Shown: piece after piece, positions 1 through 5,587 of the stretch
Numbering within the stretch: position 1 is the stretch's first letter
Layout: every line of letters begins with the position of its first letter
DNA from: an uncultured Bacilli bacterium
GTDB taxonomy: Bacteria; Bacillota_I; Bacilli_A; RF39; UBA660
Assembly: GCA_944358495.1 (NCBI GenBank)
Contig: CALVRF010000012.1
Coordinates: forward strand, 1-22,080
Length of the DNA: 22,080 bases
Reading direction: 5' to 3'
The notes under the pieces: model-generated
What the model was told of the DNA's origin: nothing
Database searches by the model: none
The model's input: the letters and a program-made list of their open reading frames with translations, nothing else
Position numbers and translations under genes: made by a program

Positions 1-10
1 AGTTTTTAAG

Positions 11-34
11 AAAAAAACTAACAAATGTGTTAGC
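11..34 (-). terminator. Rho-independent terminator of the two-gene unit 35-872
   Basis: Read on the minus strand, a 6-bp stem CTAACA/TGTTAG (plus positions 18-23 and 28-33, loop of 4) is followed by a run of seven T. It lies just past the stop codon at 35-37. Confidence 0.7.
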
Positions 35-337
35 TTAAGCTACTTTTTTTATTGAGCTTTCTTCTTGCATTGAATTATCTTTTCTAAAAGCATGGGCTTT
101 TCTGATTTCAGCAATACTAATAATTACAGTTTTTTTATTGCTTGAATCTAATTTATCCCTAGTATTTTCAGGATAATAAGCTTCATTTAAATAAAAGTCT
201 TCGGGATGATTAATGGCTACACTTGGATACATTTCGGCAATTTTCCCTTGTTTCTCAAAAGGATTAGTTTCTTGTCCTCTTTTTCTAGCTTCTAAGTCAT
301 TATTTATATCGTCAATTAACATTTGTACTCTCTCCAT
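35..337 (-). CDS. Small hypothetical protein, 100 aa
   Basis: I do not recognise this protein. The longest ORF starts with TTG at 358, but I chose the ATG at 335-337 because GGAGGG sits just upstream of it (about 346-351). That gives 100 residues and leaves one base after the stop of the upstream gene (339), so the two are co-transcribed and probably translationally coupled. The protein is hydrophilic, with no signal peptide or membrane segment. The N-terminal part (MERVQMLIDDINNDLEARK) looks helical and charged. The middle is rich in Pro, Tyr and Asn, and the C-terminus is Lys/Glu/Ser rich. Nothing suggests an enzyme. The close link to the zincin-like neighbour suggests a shared role, which is inference only. 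Confidence 0.72.
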   Translation of the reverse strand: MERVQMLIDDINNDLEARKRGQETNPFEKQGKIAEMYPSVAINHPEDFYLNEAYYPENTRDKLDSSNKKTVIISIAEIRKAHAFRKDNSMQEESSIKKVA

Positions 338-338
338 C

Positions 339-872
339 TTACTTACCCTCCGCTTCAATCATGGCCTCTAATACTCTTTTGGAATCATTATGGAAATAGG
401 CATCGTATAAAGTATCTTCGCCTATTGCTTTACTAATTAAGTTGGTTATAATAATCTCATCGGTAAAGAAATTATTATCGACATCACCAACTAGATTGTT
501 GGTAATAATTTCTGTATAACCTTCATTTAAAGCGTTTAATGTGTTTTCACTATTATTGAATCCATAATAATTTTCTTTAGCAGTTATAATGCCTAAAAGA
601 CAATGCATAAGCCAATGTTTAGCGTCACATTCTTCAAATAAACCTAAATTAATTAAAATTTCATTAGTATATGGATTATATTTGCATGGTAGTTTTACTA
701 AGAACATGCTTTCTCTTTTGATGACTAAGGTTTTTAGTCTTTCATTAAGGTTTGTTAGGTCAACATCTTTAAAGTTTTGGTTAAAGATATTTATTAATTC
801 TAGCAAACTTTCTTTTACTTCTTTTGTTATGTTTTCATTTGTGTCAAGTGTTGTCTTAATAGTTTCAATCAT
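339..872 (-). CDS. Zincin-like hypothetical protein with degenerate HExxH, 177 aa
   Basis: The ATG at 870-872 is preceded by AGGTGA (about 881-886). The cytosolic protein (no signal peptide) has a helical N-terminal third containing VDLTNLNERLKTL. The central part reads AKHWLMHCLLGI (HWLMH at residues 86-90) and, 26 residues further on, LNEGYTEIITN (NEGYTE at 116-121). In gluzincin-type metallopeptidases these two positions hold HExxH and a downstream NEGxxE whose Glu is the third zinc ligand. Here the catalytic Glu of HExxH is Trp. Both His and the distal Glu remain, so zinc binding could persist without hydrolysis. The family assignment rests on this motif pattern only. It is the first gene of a two-gene unit with its own promoter at 893-921. 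Confidence 0.75.
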   Translation of the reverse strand: MIETIKTTLDTNENITKEVKESLLELINIFNQNFKDVDLTNLNERLKTLVIKRESMFLVKLPCKYNPYTNEILINLGLFEECDAKHWLMHCLLGIITAKENYYGFNNSENTLNALNEGYTEIITNNLVGDVDNNFFTDEIIITNLISKAIGEDTLYDAYFHNDSKRVLEAMIEAEGK

Positions 873-892
873 AATCCAATCACCTGATTTGT

Positions 893-921
893 ATTATATC
901 ACACATGAAAACAAATGTATA
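893..921 (-). promoter_or_regulatory. Sigma-A-type promoter for 872-35
   Basis: On the minus strand a TATACA -35 (916-921), a 17-bp spacer and a TATAAT -10 (893-898) preceded by TG (extended -10, 899-901) lie about 20 bp before the ATG at 872. Confidence 0.65.
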
Positions 922-1043
922 GTTTTTTTTGACCTTTTTTTGACATTTTGTAGACATTTTATTATGCTTTACACTTTTTAGAAATGGGTTTTTGCCTTGA
1001 AAAATAAGGGGTTATTATTTATTATGTGTAAAGTTAACAATAT

Positions 1044-1306
1044 TTAATATAATACTTTTTTCTTTATTTTACCTTCACTAACGGCTTGTTCATATTCTTC
1101 ACCTGAATATGTGGCAACTTCTTCACGATTACCTAAACGATCATATTCATAAACTGTTACTTCAACTAATTTATGTGCCGAATTCCATCCGAAGTCAAAT
1201 ACTTGATTATTTACAAGAACAATAACATTAGAAGATACTGAGACATTTCTAGGTTCTAAATCATTGGGCCTTTGAATTAATAAATCAAAAACAGTTGATT
1301 TTTCAT
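1044..1306 (-). pseudogene. Small hypothetical gene broken by a one-base frameshift
   Basis: A minus-strand ATG at 1304-1306 follows a good ribosome-binding site (AGGATGAGG, 1312-1320) but reads only nine codons before TAA. The alternative frame stays open to the TAA at 1044-1046 with ordinary codon use and protein-like composition, but has no start codon. Adding one A to the run of five A after the ATG (plus T1299-1303) joins the two into an 87-residue protein that begins MKKSTVFDLLIQRPND and ends EGKIKKKVLY. Promoter, ribosome-binding site and body are otherwise intact. So this is either a very recent loss, slippage in the A run, or a base-call error. I do not recognise the protein. It is acidic and hydrophilic, with VSSNVIVLVNNQVFDFGW and LVEVTVYEYDRLGNREE segments that look like beta-strands. 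Confidence 0.7.
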
Positions 1307-1328
1307 TAGCGCCTCATCCTTATAGGTG

Positions 1329-1356
1329 ATTATAGCAAAATTAAGTGAAAAGTCAA
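1329..1356 (-). promoter_or_regulatory. Promoter of the frameshifted gene
   Basis: Minus strand TTGACT (1351-1356), a 16-bp spacer, and TATAAT (1329-1334) preceded by TG (extended -10). This is one of the best promoter matches in the window. It points away from the D-Asp ligase operon. Confidence 0.7.
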
Positions 1357-1370
1357 TGTCTTCTAAGACA
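1357..1370. promoter_or_regulatory. 14-bp palindrome between divergent promoters; candidate operator
   Basis: TGTCTTCTAAGACA has perfect 6-bp arms around CT. It directly abuts the -35 of the leftward promoter (1351-1356) and lies 7 bp from the -35 of the rightward promoter (1378-1383). The position fits a dimeric regulator acting on both units. No T run follows, so it is not a terminator. Confidence 0.45.
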
Positions 1371-1377
1371 ATGTTTA

Positions 1378-1406
1378 TTGCTTAATTATATAAAATGTTA
1401 TATAAT
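1378..1406 (+). promoter_or_regulatory. Promoter of the D-Asp crossbridge operon
   Basis: TTGCTT (1378-1383), a 17-bp spacer and TATAAT (1401-1406). Transcription would start near 1413, giving a leader of about 19 nt before the ATG at 1432. The same TTGCTT-17-TATAAT arrangement occurs on the minus strand at 17439-17467. Confidence 0.7.
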
Positions 1407-1431
1407 GTTTAAGAAGAAAAAGGTGAACATT

Positions 1432-2673
1432 ATGAATAATGCAAAAGGAACATTTTTACCTATTATTTTAGGGACTGATGCGAATGCTTACGGACTAGCT
1501 CGCTCTTTTAATGATATGTATAATATCAAGTCTTTAGCCATCGGTTCTGGGGCTTTAAGAGAAACGAAAAACAGTAAAATTATCGATGTCATTACAGTTC
1601 CTAATTTTCGAAATCCTGATGTGTTTTTAAAAACATTGATGGAAGTTGGAGAAAAATATAAAAAAGAATATGAACAATTAATTTTGCTTTCTTGTGCGGA
1701 ATGGTATACTAATCCGATTGTCGATAACCGCCAAGAGTTAGAAAAATATTTTATTTTACCTTTTATGGATAAAGATATAAAAGATAGACTAGAAGATAAG
1801 GAAAGTTTTTATCAAATATGTGAAGAATATAATTTAGATTATCCGAAAACTTATATTGTTACTTATGATAATTATAAAGAAATCAATTTACCATTTGATT
1901 TTCCAGTAGCGGTTAAACCATCCAGTAGTACAGAGTATGCTAACTGCGAATTTAATGGCAAGGAGAAAAGCTACGAAGTTCATAGTATGAATGAACTAAA
2001 CAAAGTGATTAATGATATTTATTCTTCTAGCTACCGTGGGCATATTATCGTCCAAGATTTTATTCCTGGCGATGATAGTACTATGTATGTTTTAAACTGC
2101 TATTCTAACAAAGAAGGTAAAGTTAAGATGATGTGTCTTGGAAGATGTATTTTAGAGGAACATACGCCTTATGGTGTGGGTAATTACCGAGCTATAATTT
2201 CTGAAGGCAATGATAAAATATATAAACAAATTAAAGAATTTTTAGAAAAAATTAATTATATTGGCTTTTCTAATTTCGATTTAAAATACGATTACCGTGA
2301 CAAAACATTCAAATTGTTTGAAATCAATATTCGCCAAGGCCGAAGTAGTTATTTTACAACGGCAGCAGGAATGAATATGGCCAAATACTTAGTTGAGGAT
2401 TACGTTTTAAATTTAGATAAGGAAACAGAGTATAACTATAATAAACATCTTTGGCTACATACACCAATAAAGGTACTTAAAAAATACGTTTATAACCAAG
2501 AAGTTTTAAATGAGGCTTTAAACTTAATTAAAGAGGGGAAATACTCTTATACTTTATTTAATCCTAGGGATAATAATATTATTAGACACCTTTGGATGAG
2601 AAGAATATATAATAAGGATATTAAAATGTTTAAATTATATCCACCTAAGGAAAGTGATGAAAATGGAAAATAG
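1432..2673 (+). CDS. aslA: ATP-grasp ligase, probable D-aspartate ligase of the peptidoglycan crossbridge
   Basis: D-aspartate ligases (Enterococcus faecium Asl, Lactococcus AslA) use ATP to join the beta-carboxyl of D-Asp to the side-chain amine of L-Lys in peptidoglycan precursors in the cytoplasm. This 413-residue protein has an N-terminal nucleotide-fold region (PIILGTDANAYGLARSF), an ATP-grasp core (VAVKPSSS and IVQDFIPGDDSTMYV) and the metal/ATP end motif FEINIRQGRSSY. I chose the ATG at 1432, which follows AAAAGGTGA. The longer ORF from 1345 would run through the promoter. The racemase and amidotransferase downstream fit supply of D-Asp and its amidation, and this context decides among ATP-grasp ligases. 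The nature of the stem-peptide acceptor (Lys) is inferred. Confidence 0.85.
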   Translation: MNNAKGTFLPIILGTDANAYGLARSFNDMYNIKSLAIGSGALRETKNSKIIDVITVPNFRNPDVFLKTLMEVGEKYKKEYEQLILLSCAEWYTNPIVDNRQELEKYFILPFMDKDIKDRLEDKESFYQICEEYNLDYPKTYIVTYDNYKEINLPFDFPVAVKPSSSTEYANCEFNGKEKSYEVHSMNELNKVINDIYSSSYRGHIIVQDFIPGDDSTMYVLNCYSNKEGKVKMMCLGRCILEEHTPYGVGNYRAIISEGNDKIYKQIKEFLEKINYIGFSNFDLKYDYRDKTFKLFEINIRQGRSSYFTTAAGMNMAKYLVEDYVLNLDKETEYNYNKHLWLHTPIKVLKKYVYNQEVLNEALNLIKEGKYSYTLFNPRDNNIIRHLWMRRIYNKDIKMFKLYPPKESDENGK

Positions 2674-3343
2674 TTTAGGAATTGTTGGTGGCTTAGGGCC
2701 TTTAGCTTCAGCTTACTTTTATGAATTATTAACGCTTAGAACTAAAGCAACTAAAGACCAAGACCATCTAAATTTGGTTTTACTAAGTCATGCGGATACA
2801 CCAGACCGTACCGATTACATCCTGGACCACAGTAAACCAAGCCCCTACCCTAATTTATTAGAAGATTGTAAGACGTTAGAAAATTTGGGGTGCAAATTAA
2901 TTAGTATTCCGTGTAACACCGCTAATTATTTTCATGATGAGTTACAAGAAGAAATTAAAGTACCTATCAGTAACATGATTGCAAATACGGTTACTTATAT
3001 CAAAAAACATAATTATCACAATGTGGTGATTATGGCAACGACGGGAACGATTAAAGCTAATCTTTATCAACAATATTTAGAGAAAGAAAACATTAATTAT
3101 ATTTTACCTAATCAAGATTTAGTTATGAGTATTATTTATGATTATGTTAAAACTGGGAAAAAAGTTCCAAAAGAGTTATGGGAACAAATGATAAAATCAT
3201 GTGGACAAGCTGATTGCTTTATTTTAGGTTGTACTGAGTTATCAGTTTTGAAGAAAGAATTTAATCTTTCGGAAATGTTCGTTGACCCTTTGGAGATTGA
3301 AGCGGATAATATTTTAGATTTTTTCCATAAGGAAAGGTTGTGA
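2657..3343 (+). CDS. racD: Aspartate racemase
   Basis: PLP-independent Asp/Glu racemase family (228 aa, usual length), interconverting L- and D-Asp in the cytosol. The start LGIVGGLGPLAS is typical of the aspartate racemase branch. The two catalytic cysteines that act as acid and base are visible: PCNTANYF (Cys86) and GCTELS (Cys192). I chose the ATG at 2657, 6 nt after AAGG. The longest ORF starts with GTG at 2654, and Met3 is another possibility. The gene overlaps the ligase by 17 bp, so it is translationally coupled to the enzyme that should use its product. Glutamate racemase (MurI) is less likely, given the N-terminal motif and the neighbours. Confidence 0.9.
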   Translation: MKMENSLGIVGGLGPLASAYFYELLTLRTKATKDQDHLNLVLLSHADTPDRTDYILDHSKPSPYPNLLEDCKTLENLGCKLISIPCNTANYFHDELQEEIKVPISNMIANTVTYIKKHNYHNVVIMATTGTIKANLYQQYLEKENINYILPNQDLVMSIIYDYVKTGKKVPKELWEQMIKSCGQADCFILGCTELSVLKKEFNLSEMFVDPLEIEADNILDFFHKERL

Positions 3344-3347
3344 AAAC

Positions 3348-5192
3348 ATGTGCGGATTTGTCGGATATATAAACAAAAAGGATAAAAAATACATTAAGCA
3401 AATGAATGATGCGATTAGTCATCGAGGTCCTGACGATGAAAGCTATTATACTGATGACGATATAGCGATGGGTTTTAGACGCTTAAGCATTATTGATTTA
3501 GCTGGTGGTAGACAACCAATAAGTAATGAAGATGAAAGTATGGTTATTACTTTTAATGGCGAAATTTATAATTTTTTAGATATTAAAGAAGATTTATTAA
3601 ATAAAGGTCATATATTTAAAACTAAGACTGATACTGAAGTTATTTTGCATGGTTATGAAGAATATGGCTTAAGTATTTTAGATAAATTAAGAGGGATGTT
3701 TGCGTTTGTAATTTGGGATAAAAAAAATAAAAAGTTATTTGGAGCCCGCGATCATTTTGGCCAAAAACCTTTTTATTATGCTTTAATGAATGATACTTTT
3801 ATGTATGGTTCAGAAATTAAAAGTCTTTTACATCATCCAGACTTTAAAAAGGAAATTAATCAAAAAGCCTTAAAGTCTTATTTAAGTTTTCAAACGTCAG
3901 TATTTGAAGAGACTTTCTTTAAAGGGGTATTTAGATTAAAACCAGGGCATTATTTTACTTATGATATGGAAAGTGAGCAAATAGAAACAAAGGCTTATTA
4001 CGAAATTAAATTTGAAGCTAAAAAAGAAAACTTCGATGAAATGGTTAAAGAAATTGATAGAACTATTACTTCCTCAATCGATACTCATTTAATTAGTGAT
4101 GTAGAAATTGGGGCGTATTTATCAGGAGGTATTGACTCTTCTTATGTTGTTTCTTATTTAAAACCGGATAAAACGTTTAGTGTGGGTTTTGATTTTAAAA
4201 ACTTTAATGAGGTGCCTTTAGCTAAGGATTTATCTGATATGCTTAAAATTGAAAACAAAAGTGAGATTATTAATTCTGATGATTTCTTTGAGAATATCGA
4301 TAAAGTTCAGTATTATTCTGATGAGCCAAATGCCAATTTATCAGCCGTTCCTTTATATTTTTTATCAGCCTTGGCTAGTAAAGATGTTAAGGTAGTTTTA
4401 TCGGGCGAAGGCGCGGATGAATTATTTGGAGGATATTTAGAATATAAAGAAGATGATTTATTAATTAAATATCGCAAGCTTCCGTATTTTCTTCGAAGAC
4501 TAATTAAAAATATAGTGGCTCCCCTACCAAGATTCCACGGTAAAAACTTTTTAGTTAAAGGTGGAAGTAAGGTAGAAGAATATTATATTGGTAATGCTTT
4601 TGTTTTTGAAAGTAAAGAAGCTAATAATATTTTAACGGATAAATATAAAACTAATATTACCCCGCAAGATATTACTAAACCTTATTATGATAAAGTAAAA
4701 GATAAAGATGATGTAACGAAAAAACAATATTTGGATATGCATTTTTGGCTTCCTAATGACATTTTACTTAAAGCGGATAAAATGAGTATGGCTAATTCTT
4801 TAGAGCTTAGGGTTCCTATTTTAGACAAAGAAGTCTTTGCTTTAGCTAGTACGATTCCAACAGAATATAAAATTTCTCATGATACTACTAAATATATTTT
4901 AAGAAAAGCAGCATCTTCAAGAATCCCAGAAGCTTGGTATAAAAGGAGAAAAAAAGGTTTCCCAGTACCTATTTACGAATGGTTTAGAGAAGAAAAATAT
5001 TATAATATCGTTAAGGAGATATTTAATGCTGATTTTACTAAGGAATTTTTTAATGTTAAATCATTAAATAAAATGTTAGATGAACATTACCATGGTAAAA
5101 AGAATCATTGTCGTAAAATTTGGACGGTTTATGTTTTTCTAGTATGGTATAAAACTTTCTTTATTGATTTTGACAATAAAAGTATAGTTTAA
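3348..5192 (+). CDS. asnB: Glutamine-dependent asparagine synthetase, probable AsnH-type D-Asp amidase of the cell wall
   Basis: The 614-residue protein has a complete class II glutamine amidotransferase domain: MCGFVGYI with nucleophile Cys2, SHRGPDD at 24-30 and FNGEIYN at 69-75. An ATP-pyrophosphatase synthetase domain follows, with SGGIDSS at 259-265 and SGEGADELFGGY at 352-363. It hydrolyses Gln and uses the ammonia to amidate an AMP-activated carboxylate. Free L-Asp is the usual substrate. In Lactococcus the homologue AsnH instead amidates D-Asp in peptidoglycan precursors, and the placement 4 bp after an aspartate racemase argues for that role here. The ribosome-binding site GGAAAGG lies inside the racemase end. 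A housekeeping AsnB role cannot be excluded. Confidence 0.9.
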   Translation: MCGFVGYINKKDKKYIKQMNDAISHRGPDDESYYTDDDIAMGFRRLSIIDLAGGRQPISNEDESMVITFNGEIYNFLDIKEDLLNKGHIFKTKTDTEVILHGYEEYGLSILDKLRGMFAFVIWDKKNKKLFGARDHFGQKPFYYALMNDTFMYGSEIKSLLHHPDFKKEINQKALKSYLSFQTSVFEETFFKGVFRLKPGHYFTYDMESEQIETKAYYEIKFEAKKENFDEMVKEIDRTITSSIDTHLISDVEIGAYLSGGIDSSYVVSYLKPDKTFSVGFDFKNFNEVPLAKDLSDMLKIENKSEIINSDDFFENIDKVQYYSDEPNANLSAVPLYFLSALASKDVKVVLSGEGADELFGGYLEYKEDDLLIKYRKLPYFLRRLIKNIVAPLPRFHGKNFLVKGGSKVEEYYIGNAFVFESKEANNILTDKYKTNITPQDITKPYYDKVKDKDDVTKKQYLDMHFWLPNDILLKADKMSMANSLELRVPILDKEVFALASTIPTEYKISHDTTKYILRKAASSRIPEAWYKRRKKGFPVPIYEWFREEKYYNIVKEIFNADFTKEFFNVKSLNKMLDEHYHGKKNHCRKIWTVYVFLVWYKTFFIDFDNKSIV

Positions 5193-5203
5193 GATTAAAA
5201 CAG

Positions 5204-5233
5204 CTTGCATAAATCTGCAAGATATGTTATATT
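5204..5233 (+). promoter_or_regulatory. Promoter of the candidate antitoxin RNA
   Basis: TTGCAT (5205-5210), 17 bp, TATATT (5228-5233) preceded by TG (extended -10). The -35 lies within an inverted repeat CTTGCA-TAAATC-TGCAAG (5204-5221). Start expected near 5240. Confidence 0.6.
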
Positions 5234-5239
5234 CTATTT

Positions 5240-5314
5240 AAGGAGGAACCTCGTCTTGAGGTGCCTGCAGTTTTTGTTGCAAGCACAGCTTACTTTGAGT
5301 AACTGTGCTTTTTT
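5240..5314 (+). ncRNA. Candidate type I antitoxin RNA, about 75 nt
   Basis: Between a good promoter (5204-5233) and a strong terminator (5281-5314) lies a short segment with no convincing ORF. It folds into a 5' hairpin ACCTC-GTCTT-GAGGT (5248-5262), a single-stranded stretch TGCAGTTTTTGTT (5266-5278) and the terminator hairpin. Its 5' part is complementary to the toxin mRNA on the minus strand at two places: TGCAGTTTTTGTT pairs with 5419-5433 just upstream of the toxin Shine-Dalgarno, with a 2-nt bulge. CCTCGTCTT (5249-5257) pairs with codons 2-3 (5394-5399), with one extra G. Size, layout and repeat order resemble RNA II of the pAD1 par (Fst) locus. No expression evidence is available. Confidence 0.55.
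5281..5314 (+). terminator. Strong hairpin terminator of the antitoxin RNA
   Basis: AAGCACAG (5281-5288) pairs with CTGTGCTT (5303-5310) and TTACT (5290-5294) with AGTAA (5298-5302) around a 3-nt loop, with one bulged C, followed by T5309-5314. It is probably also the 3' hairpin of the toxin mRNA, although there is no T run on that strand. It may also stop read-through from the asparagine synthetase operon. Confidence 0.8.
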
Positions 5315-5318
5315 GTCG

Positions 5319-5402
5319 CTAGACTAGCTTAATTACTAGAACTAGTAACAATATGATAATTATAAAGTTGTAAAACGAATTTTCATTAGTTTGCCTCTTC
5401 AT
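5319..5402 (-). CDS. Candidate type I toxin: 27-residue hydrophobic peptide
   Basis: The ATG at 5400-5402 lies 8 nt after a near-ideal Shine-Dalgarno GGAGGAG (5411-5417) and the frame closes at TAG 5319-5321. The peptide has a polar N-terminus (MKRQTNENSFYN), one hydrophobic stretch of about 11 residues (FIIIILLLVLV) and a short IKLV end, so it should insert in the membrane. Small membrane peptides with a convergent antisense RNA sharing the 3' hairpin are the hallmark of type I toxins such as Fst. The sequence itself does not match the Fst motif that I know. It could also be a small membrane protein without toxicity. It is too short for coding statistics, so the call rests on the Shine-Dalgarno, hydrophobicity and locus architecture. 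Confidence 0.55.
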   Translation of the reverse strand: MKRQTNENSFYNFIIIILLLVLVIKLV

Positions 5403-5515
5403 AATTACCACTCCTCCATGCAGTACTTTTGTTTTACCAAAACCCCCGCAAAGCTCTCAGGCACAGAAGACGTAAATGGTCCCTCATTAATATCTTACGA
5501 TAAAGAAAGGCCTAA
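5403..5515 (-). promoter_or_regulatory. Leader and possible promoter of the toxin mRNA
   Basis: A weak candidate promoter on the minus strand is TTAGGC (5510-5515), 17 bp, TATTAA (5487-5492), which would start an mRNA of about 200 nt ending at the shared hairpin. The leader holds a hairpin GTTTT-GGT-AAAAC just upstream of the antitoxin pairing site. The promoter elements are poor, so the start site is uncertain. Confidence 0.3.
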
Positions 5516-5554
5516 TTTCTGCATGAACAATAAAGAAATTTAATTTTTAGATAA

Positions 5555-5583
5555 AAACTCTTTCTTTAAATCCGAAAGAGTTT
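5555..5583 (-). terminator. Terminator of clpC
   Basis: A perfect 10-bp stem (5555-5564 with 5574-5583, loop of 9) is followed on the minus strand by TTTTTAT. It is 4 bp past the clpC stop codon. Confidence 0.85.
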
Positions 5584-5587
5584 AAAA

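Larger units (their letters stand above)
5249..5433. repeat. Two short direct repeats shared by antitoxin and toxin leader
   Basis: Repeat 1: CCTCGTCTT at 5249-5257 and CCTCTT at 5394-5399. Repeat 2: TGCAGTTTTTGTT at 5266-5278 and TGCAGTACTTTTGTT at 5419-5433. Both pairs are in the same order and orientation in the DNA. Because the two RNAs are transcribed convergently, the repeats are complementary in RNA. The toxin-side copies flank the Shine-Dalgarno (5411-5417) and the start codon (5400-5402). Confidence 0.55.

Noticed and set aside
589..981. 130-aa plus-strand ORF
   Set aside because: It is the antisense of the zincin-like gene and its promoter, with no ribosome-binding site and no family resemblance.
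948..985. Plus-strand TTGACA with AT-rich -10-like sequence downstream
   Set aside because: No gene follows on the plus strand for more than 400 bp; it is probably chance in T-rich sequence.
1345..1431. 29-codon N-terminal extension of the D-Asp ligase
   Set aside because: It runs through the palindrome, the -35 and the -10, and lacks a ribosome-binding site; the ATG at 1432 has a good one.
5441..5490. Glycine-riboswitch-like 3' end (GCAAAGCTCTCAGGCA) on the plus strand
   Set aside because: The upstream GGAGAG and CCGAAGG core elements are missing and no gene lies downstream on that strand; it falls in the candidate toxin leader.
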